Shown here: one piece after another, positions 56,811 through 64,000 of the stretch
How the letters are laid out: every line of letters starts with the position of its first letter
Position numbering within the stretch: the first letter of the stretch is position 1
Source of the DNA: Hofstenia miamia
Taxonomy: Eukaryota > Xenacoelomorpha > Acoela > Hofsteniidae
Assembly: GCA_900660155.1 (NCBI GenBank)
Contig: CABFPE010000614.1
Span: forward strand, 63,752 to 127,751
Reading direction: 5' to 3'
DNA: 64,000 bases
Translations under genes and position numbers: made by a program
The notes under the pieces: generated by a model
What the model was told of the DNA's origin: nothing
Databases searched by the model: none
Seen by the model: only the letters and a program-made list of their open reading frames with translations

Positions 56811-57174
56811 ACGCTCCTTAGTGTGGGACGTTACAGTAGTTGATGCAATTGCTCCCATTCGGATTTCAGCTTTTGCTCCTACTAAAGCTGCAACAGATGC
56901 TGAATCCCGAAAAATATCTAAATATAGTGACATTGTTCAACAAGGCTATATATTTCAATCCCTAGCTTTTGAATGTCAAGGCAGTGCAGGTAAATTAACT
57001 GGAGACTTTATTTCCCAACTTGGCAAGTCCCTAATATTTTCTTCAAAGGAACCACGTGCAGCAGAGTATTTTAAACAACGTTTGAGTATTATAATTCAGC
57101 AGACAAATGCCGCTTGTATTTTGGGAACTATAGAAGTTGAATCTTCATTAGAAGAATTATTTTATGTCTTCTAG
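56811..57174 (+). pseudogene. LINE C-terminal domain
   Basis: Open from the gap to TAG: RSLVWDVTVVDAIAPIRISA, KISKYSDIVQQGYIFQSLAF, ISQLGKSLIFSSKEPRAAE, FKQRLSIIIQQTNAACILGT. This pattern is the characteristic C-terminus of a family of invertebrate LINE polyproteins. WDVTVVD may be the acidic end of a restriction-like endonuclease ('PD..DVTV'); the expected upstream PD would lie in the gap, so this is unproven. Confidence 0.65.
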
Positions 57175-57210
57175 ATAGTTTGGACATTAAGAAAAAATAA
57201 ATAAATACAA

Positions 57211-59711
57211 GCATCAACTTACTCATGTAATTAAAGCCTTTTGATTTGATGTCAAGTAAAAGTCAAATGCCAAATTGAAGAACAAAGTGGTACAGGGATG
57301 ACGTCCAGAAAATAAAGTTAGCCCGAGTAAAAAGAAAACATTTATGGAGTTCATTAAAAGTAAAAAAAATTTAAAAAAAAAAATTACAAATATTGTCAAT
57401 TCAAGTCTTTCATTTAAAGAAGATGATTTACAATTTGAACTAAAATTCATTCGGATTACTAAACATTTTATTGTACATACATAGATTTGTATAAATTTGT
57501 AAAAATTCTTTCAATTATTAATAAATGTAACATTAATCAAAAAAAATATGATAGGAGATCCAAGTTTTCATCATAAGGAAATCCCAGTGTATCTTGCATA
57601 TCTCTCTTATATTTTGATTGGGAGCAAGATGGTACATTGTTTGAAAATCATTGGATTCTTCTTCGGTTGGTGAAACCTTAGTAATTAGGCACGTAAAATC
57701 TTCCAGTTCTAAGAATTGCATCTAAGCACTTTGATGAGTTTCAAAATTTGTTAAACCTAGACAAAAAAATGTTGTATGAAGAAATTTAAGCTTTTGCTTC
57801 GAGGATTTCAAAAAATCTGTAACACTCCCATTTCAAAAATTCCTCCCGAACCTACGGGAGTGTTCACTCAAAGCTCTAAGCGGTGAGCATACCTTAGAAT
57901 TGAAACTCGACTTAGAAACAAACAAGATTAACAAAGAGGTTTTCGGTATTGAAAATGGTGTTGATCGACTATAGGCTCTCGTATTTTAGCATCATAGTTG
58001 GCTAAAACTTCTACAAATAAAGCAATGCATTTGTTATGTAACAATAATTCTGATTTTTTTGCGTTTTTTTTAAATTATGTATTTTTCTGGTTTTACAAGC
58101 GAAATCCAGGCCTTAATAATCACATACAGAAAATCTGTGCATTATACTTAAATAAATATTATGTGACATCAAAAATATCTAATGTGTGTTGCAAGGAAAC
58201 TTTGGATTAGCAAACTCAAATTTAGGTTGGAATTCCATTGGATTCCAATTGGACAATTCTAGAATTTTGGTATTGGAGTAGGGATGCACTGATATTAATT
58301 CTTTACTCCGACATGAGATACATTGTTCTTAACTTGTATTAATTTCAAGTAACCCAATACTATTTAGGTATGCTGTCGTCGCAGTTCCTCTCCGTGATTC
58401 CACTGTGGACTCCGGCCGACTCCGATCTCTGAATCAATCCACATTTATGTGCCTCCGTTGTTGATTGAGTAGTTCCAAGTCTCAGCTAAACGAAGTAACT
58501 TATGTGTTCCCTATCCTAACTCAGTGCAGCTATCAAGGCTGGATGTAACTGACTTAAACTCAATTTGTAATGTGTAATTTTGTACTTCGCAACCTGGCAA
58601 TGTCACTAGCTGCTTAATAAACATTACTTCAGCCATTACCAAAAACTATTGGCTTTAACTAACATAGATAAATAAAGTAAATAGTTACTTGCAGCTTCCT
58701 ACCTTACATTTAGATAACAATACATGCTCGGTCTATTTATCGGTCTTTTTATAGGTCACCTAATTAGTCAATGTAATATAGATATAACCTACGGTAGGCT
58801 ACCTAACCTTATCTCCGAAATCAATTATTTAATACATGCAGATGAATGAATCGATAGTCAGCTAAACGGAGAAAAACTCCTATTCGTACACTTAACGTAA
58901 ATGCAGGTTCATGGCTTGGATCAAGGACCCTCGAATCGATCCCGATGTGTGCCCAAGTCACTACTACTGCATCTACCGTTTAGCTTGACATGATTTATAA
59001 ATAAGAAAACCGAATAAAATCTAAAGATAAGATTTTCGAAGAATTTATTTCAACAGTTTCCAAATTGATTCTCACTCTATTTATAGTTAAATTCAAAAAG
59101 TACCTGTCGTTCGAAATTTGAATTTATTCGTCTGCCAAAATGGCTAAAAATAATGGAAGCGTTTTCGCCCCCTTCGTTTAGTCAAATTATTCGTCTACAA
59201 GTACTAATTTGCTATATTGTTTCTTCGTTGCATACTACAAACATAATGATGATAATTTAATTTAAATTGTTTACAATCAATAAATAATAATTCGATCTTA
59301 ATTCTGACTAATCATCTGATCTTCTCTTCATAGAAGGATTATGCTTTGGATTATGCTACAGGAATTCCATTGGATTCCAATTGGACAATTCTAGAATTTT
59401 GGTATTGGATTGGATTTGATTGCACAGAAAAATCTGTCCAGTATACAAGTATGCCAAAGAGCCAACACAAAAATTGCAAAAGCCAAATTCTTACTATATC
59501 TGATTGGTAACACTTACCAACATTAGTTGATACTTGAGTAAGACGTTAAAACGTTGCACACCTACTGATAGGGAATTTCAAAGAATTCTATTTTTGCTTT
59601 ATTTGCAACTATAAACTACAAAGAGATGTATGAACAGAGTGGTTCTAATGCCTCAGACAATTCTCAATCAGTATAAACTTAACCAATATTTGTTATAAGA
59701 ATATTAATGAC
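57211..59711. other. No gene seen; repeats
   Basis: AT-rich. Contains an A-rich stretch (57358-57387), a small hairpin (ACACTCCC at 57822 with GGGAGTGT at 57856), a GC-richer hAT-like remnant beginning TAGGGATGCACTGATATT (58279) with GGACTCCGGCCGACTCCGATC at 58404-58424, and a 49-bp direct repeat (listed separately). A 62-residue minus-strand frame at 57721-57533 is unrecognised. Confidence 0.5.
58229..59409. repeat. 49-bp direct repeats 1.1 kb apart
   Basis: 58229-58277 and 59361-59409 are identical over 49 bases, beginning GGAATTCCATTGGATTCC. The first is followed at once by TAGGGATGCACTG, a hAT-like end. A third partial copy (ATTGGATTCCAATTGGA) is in the hairpin at 53741-53786. Confidence 0.85.
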
Positions 59712-60760
59712 ATGACCACGAACATTTTGCAAGTACAGTGCATGTTACTAAACAGCACGCGTGAAGAAAAATTTACGAAAATCGATTTGTTTTCTCACAT
59801 CTGCAGAGGACTGCAGAGAAAATTGAAAACAACCATCGAGATAAAATGCAACCCACCGAATTCGATAGAGGAGGTGCATACAAAGGAAGATAACATTCAA
59901 ATAGTCTTGGAGAATCATTACAAGATTGTCAGAACAGCTAGTTTCCTCAATATAATACAGCTAGGAAAGACAAAAATCGTTGACTGAGCAAGCTTTAATG
60001 CACAAATTGCAACAAGAAAGGATACCTAAGAACCCCTTGCTCTAAGAAGGTACACCTAATGGAGATAGAAAACAGCCCGACAAGCCAGGAAGAAATTAGT
60101 ACTGGCGAAAAATTTTTGTACACAGAAACAATTGATAAATCTGAAAACGAAAGGTAGCAATGCCTCCCCGCAAACATAAGTGGAGTATGCATAAATGCTA
60201 CTAGATACATGAGCAGCAATGTCAGTAGTCTCCAATGATTGTCCTACACAGCTAGAATATATGAAATAAGGACTGCAACCAGAGAACACACGACTGATAA
60301 ATGTGTCAGGTGATTACAAGGATGCAAAAGAATAAATTACTGACATCCTAATATCAATAATGAACACAAATTTTCTGCTAGACGTCATTATCATCAACAC
60401 AAACCAAGACTGCTATCTATGAGCTAATATTAGGAAATGAATTTCTGAAGAAGCACTCATGCATAGTTGACTTTGCGAATAACACAATCGAAGTCAATGA
60501 AGGAAAATTGAAGTTAATCAAAATGAAAAAACTCTAGAAGTCTGGAATTCAAACTCGAAAAGAATATTAGATTGGATCCGCATCAATGGAGAATTTCACA
60601 TATGGTACTCACTGACACCCTTATTGTCGATTCACCAATGAGTCTGTCCACTGAGAAACACCAACAGTGAACACCCGCCATGGAGCATGCAGGAAACAAA
60701 GAAACGATTGCACAACACATGCAAATCCCATATTGAGGAATCATTCTTTATTAGACTCAT
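59712..60760 (+). mobile_element. LTR-retrotransposon fossil, Ty3/gypsy-like, gag-protease part
   Basis: A short gag-like frame at 59712-59987 is followed by a stretch near 60419-60510 whose wording matches the retropepsin C-terminal region of Ty3/gypsy elements ('hILGxxFLxxxxxxhDF'). It is old and carries several breaks; no long terminal repeats could be paired within the window, so limits are approximate. Family assignment is tentative. Confidence 0.45.
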
Positions 60761-61679
60761 AATGAAAGACTCAGTGAGGGTAAACATTTGAATAATGCTA
60801 CTTGCATGTTATACAGGTATCTGTCCTTCACAGATAAAAGTGCTATCCGACAACCTTTGCAAACATATATGGGACACCACTTGTAACAGCAAATACAAAA
60901 TCTTCAAGAAACAATCATGGATGGACATATATGTTTTGGTAAATTGACGATGCTCTAGTTGAGTGAAATATATCTCATTTAGCCTAATGTTTTTATTAAA
61001 ATTATTAAAGATCCTTAACAACAATAAATAAAATGATAGTCCTTTGATATGGCAGTTATTTGAAAAAAAATTGAAAACGGAGATATAGTTAAATAGATAA
61101 GGGGGTTTGTCAAACAATGCAAAACACTATGCCTAACTAGTGCCTTTAACAAAATTATTTCAAATGAGAGAATATTAAGAGATGATGGTGAAGATAGAAT
61201 AAGTGTCAAAGAAATAAATTTGTGGAAAAGTTACAATTTTGGAAGTACAAACTAAATATACATGCACAATATATAATAATAATAATAAAAAATGTGGTGT
61301 ATCAATGTATGTGGTGAACTCAGTATAAGGAATAAATAAATGTGTTTAGCATGCTTGTGTCTTCGATTGTGTTTTATCGGTGCAAAAGCGCACTTTTTAA
61401 TTTTTTAAAAATTTTTTGTATTTTTTTAATTTAATCTCATTGTACAAATTGCTCCAAACATCAGAACTGATCGATGAAAACCAAGATAAGAAATACTGCT
61501 GCAAAGAAATTTATGTGATCATGGATTTACTTTAAGCAAGAAAAGATATTGACTCTAGGCCATATTTATGTTTAAATATAACTAACGCTCAATGAAATTG
61601 TATTTGATATAGCGGGAACAACATAATATACTTTCGTCTGTATTTACTAACATGATCGTGCTTACGTGCAAAATTTAAT
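60761..61679. other. No gene seen
   Basis: AT-rich, with an (ATA)n run near 61272-61289. Minus-strand frames here (60809-61117) have no protein-like pattern. Confidence 0.5.
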
Positions 61680-62010
61680 GTTTTTAATGATGAATTAAAA
61701 GTTTTTGATAATAGCGGCTTTTGCATTAAAATTTATAAATGAAAATAAACAATGATATAATGATATCTAATGCCAGAAGCAATTTTCGTAATTTTTTAAG
61801 TGATATTTATCGAATTTTAAATTTTTGTCAATATCAACACCTAAATATGAATCATGATCACTTTGTTTTATCCAAACGCTGTTAACAGTTAATTTGATCT
61901 TGTTTGTTATTTCTTTTACTGAATTGGGGGAAAATATAATGAATTACGTTTTTTCAATATTGATTTTTAATTGATTGGATGAGAAACAGCTCCTCAATCG
62001 ATTGTAATAT
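61680..62010 (-). pseudogene. LINE reverse transcriptase 3' fragment
   Basis: On the minus strand from 62010: FSSNQLKINIEKT, then NSVKEITNKIKLTVNSVWIK, and YLGVDIDKNLKFDKY. This matches the end of the reverse transcriptase thumb of L2/CR1/Jockey LINEs ('WFxxNKLxLNxxKTK...hxxxxFKYLGVxIDxxLxWxxH'). Stops interrupt it and both sides are truncated. It resembles the family of the element at 1-2330 but is a different insertion. Confidence 0.65.
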
Positions 62011-62218
62011 ATTCAGATTTCATATTATTCATTAATACATGTTGTTTTCTGTTTTCTAAAAAACTCATTCATAATGTAATTGAATTTTGTAGAAATCCAT
62101 AATTTTAAAATTTAATCGCCAAAATTTCAAAATTCATTGAATTAAATCTTTGCTTAAGACTAAAGGCCTATGCAACACGATTTATTTGAAAATATTTTTT
62201 CAATAATTGATTTAATTA

Positions 62219-62239
62219 TTATATATATATATATTATAT

Positions 62240-62278
<39 letters not shown>

Positions 62279-62279
62279 N
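62219..62279. repeat. (AT)n microsatellite with single-N join
   Basis: About 60 bases of TA repeats with small interruptions, ending at N (62279). It abuts the truncated end of the Penelope-like coding sequence, so the true length and the missing downstream part are unknown. Confidence 0.9.
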
Positions 62280-63548
62280 ATAACTTGAAGAAAAAGTTGT
62301 ATGATGATTTGAAATTTGAGTATCTAGAAATATTAGTTTGTTGTCAATTTGATTTTCCATTGTAAATTGAATTTCAGTCATTTGATTGTTTAAATATTTT
62401 AAAAAATTATTTGCTTCATCCTGGTTACTAAACACAGCAAAGATATCATCAACATATCGTTTATAAAATAGAAAATCATGATTAGTAAAATTCCTTTCAA
62501 TAATGTCCATTGCAAATTGAGCCATGGTTGGGCCTAAGGGAGATCCCATAGACATACCATCAATTTGATTATAAATTGAGCCATCAAAAAGAAAAGAATT
62601 GTCTAAGCATGCCATTTTCAAAAGTTCTTTTAAAGTATTCATTTCGATGTCGATCTTTTCATGAGGAATAATTGATATTAAATGTTCTATAGTCTTCTTA
62701 ACAGGTATGTTAGTAAAAAGGCTTTTAACGTCGTAACTAACAATAAATTTTTTAAATTGATTTCTTTTGTAAAAGGTGTTGAGTTCATCAATAAATTCAA
62801 AAGAGTCAGATAGTACATATTTATTTGGTAAGAATTCCTTAAGAATACTATCAAGCCATTTGCTCAAGTTTGAAGTTACTGAATTAACCATAGAAAGAAT
62901 TGGTCTCATTGGAGGATCTTTATTGTCTTTATGTACTTTTGCAAGTCCATAAAGTCTAGCTGGTTGACTTCCTGTGCTGCGAATTTTGTTGTAGATTTCA
63001 GATGAAATTTTATTATTGTTTCTTAGAGATAGTAACTTCTTGTTAAATTTTTCTTCAATATGCATAAAGTAATTGTTCTTAATTTTCGAGTCAGGATAAA
63101 CTTTGCTAAATTTTGATGAGTCATTTAAGATGTTATTCATTTTTTGTAAGTAGGTTTTTTTGTCTAAAATAACTGTTCCATTTCCTTTATCGTATTTGCA
63201 AACATATATATCCTCATTTTTAGAAATCTTACGAACATTTGAAATTAAGGACTTTACTTTCTGAGATATTTTAGGTTGTTTTAGATAACTTTTCATTGTA
63301 TAGATGATGTCATTTCGTAAATCCTTAATGTCCTCCTCCTGATTTAATTTTTCATTTCTTAATAGATTTTGAAACATTGTTTCGGAATTTATTTCTATTT
63401 TGAAATTATTAAATGTTGATGGCCAACTCATTTTTAAACCAAATGATAAAGCATCATGTTGTTCTTTTGAAAGTTTGTAACTGGATAAATTTAAAACGGT
63501 ATCAGTAACACAAAAATCTAGTATATCATTACCTTGTTTTTTCTTCAT
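62280..63548 (-). CDS. Penelope-like element reverse transcriptase, C-terminus missing
   Basis: From ATG at 63548 (MKKKQGNDILDF) an unbroken frame of about 423 residues runs to the N at 62279. Penelope-type motifs occur in order: ARLYGLAKVHK with PPMRPILSMVNS (motifs 1-2), KFIVSYDVKSLFTNIPVKKT (motif A, catalytic Asp), IDGMSMGSPLGPTMAQFAMD (motif B), FYKRYVDDIFAVF (motif C with the Asp pair), then NKLIFLDTQI. In this family a linker and often a GIY-YIG nuclease follow; here the frame passes into AT repeats instead, so that part is lost or unassembled. The frame is clean over more than 400 codons, which suggests a fairly young copy. An upstream in-frame ATG (63644) adds only AT-repeat-encoded residues and is less likely. 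Confidence 0.88.
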
Positions 63549-64000
63549 TTTTAGTATTTTATTTGAATAAATATATATATATATATTGAATTCATCATAT
63601 AAATGTGCATATATAAAACTACAATTAACATTAACAGTATGCATAGACTAACTTTTCAGGGGAAATTTCTTCATCAATTTATCAATTTTGAATAATGTTT
63701 ACAAATGATTTAAAAAAAATCAGAATTTTCGATGAGAAATCGCTAATCTTTTCAAATACTTCATTGGAGTAGCAGTAACTTACTTTAGTACACAACACTA
63801 GATTAGAGCATGTTTACCAATAGATGTCTCCACTTCCCACGATTTCCAAATTTCATAATAGATTTGGAGAAAATTGTTTGAGAACGTGGTAAAAATGGTT
63901 TGTTTTTTTAAAGAAAGTAGACAGCCTAAAGGTAATGTATAAAACAATTCCTTTATATATATTAATTCGAAGTTTAGAAAAAAAGCTTATCGTTGGCAAC
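63549..64000. other. 5' flank of the Penelope-like element
   Basis: Contains a short (AT)n run (63571-63586) and AT-rich non-coding sequence. Whether the element's own terminal repeat lies here cannot be told within the window. Confidence 0.5.

Larger units (their letters stand above)
54179..57210 (+). mobile_element. LINE with N-terminal PHD-like finger, broken and gapped
   Basis: A single element can be followed from a cysteine finger (54.27-54.41 kb) through a reverse transcriptase (55.02-55.89 kb), the 913-base assembly gap, and a C-terminal domain (56811-57174), ending at a stop followed by an A-rich tail (about 57190-57210). In-frame stops and frame changes are visible in the reverse transcriptase part, so this copy is probably inactive. 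The domain order resembles a family of invertebrate non-LTR elements whose C-terminus reads 'LVWDVTVVDxLAPS'; I cannot name the clade. Confidence 0.75.

Noticed and set aside
55725-56933. Long frames spanning the N gap on both strands
   Set aside because: Their length comes from the undefined bases; only the plus-strand flanks carry LINE motifs.

Overview
This window looks like nuclear DNA of an invertebrate animal. It is AT-rich, has spliced genes with GT..AG introns, and is densely populated by eukaryotic transposons: LINEs, a Penelope-like element, piggyBac, several hAT families with their short non-autonomous relatives, and one old LTR fossil. No bacterial operon, tRNA, rRNA or CRISPR signal was seen. 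The species cannot be named from the sequence. The assembly has one 913-base gap (55898-56810) and three single-N joins (23481, 36960, 62279). Each single-N join sits in duplicated or simple-repeat sequence, so local structure there is doubtful.

Layout. 1-2330 (minus): a decayed L2/CR1-like LINE. 2331-20740: no host gene recognised, only short inverted-repeat elements (9227-9553, 10787-11729, 19939-20382). 20749-21971: an internally deleted hAT element with an intact spliced reading frame. 21975-25063 (minus): a piggyBac element with its transposase. 26204-51332 (plus): one host gene of about 25 kb in nine phase-consistent exon segments, the only host gene I can support. Its introns hold several transposons, including a perfectly flanked hAT MITE (32315-32844), a hAT nested in an older palindromic element (36447-39345), a hAT MITE containing a LINE tail (46982-47566) and a TTAA-flanked MITE (49236-49454). 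51960-64000: LINE fragments, a LINE with a PHD-like finger (54179-57210), an LTR-element fossil, and a Penelope-like reverse transcriptase (62280-63548, minus).

The host gene predicts about 832 residues: a long disordered, Ser/Pro-rich N-terminal part with several tyrosines in SH2-ligand-like contexts, followed by about 237 C-terminal residues resembling the C-lobe and C-terminal helices of the PEAK1/Pragmin (NKF3) pseudokinase scaffolds. The usual kinase N-lobe seems missing, and the whole folded region lies in one exon. Splicing at 45197-45280 is ambiguous between a YENM motif and an amphipathic helix.

The transposons record their own order. The hAT target-site copies (TTATTAAC) include the first base of the piggyBac, so the piggyBac landed first and the hAT then inserted across its edge. 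The hAT keeps its BED finger and C-terminal dimerisation segment joined in frame after loss of the catalytic core, an architecture like known transposition repressors.
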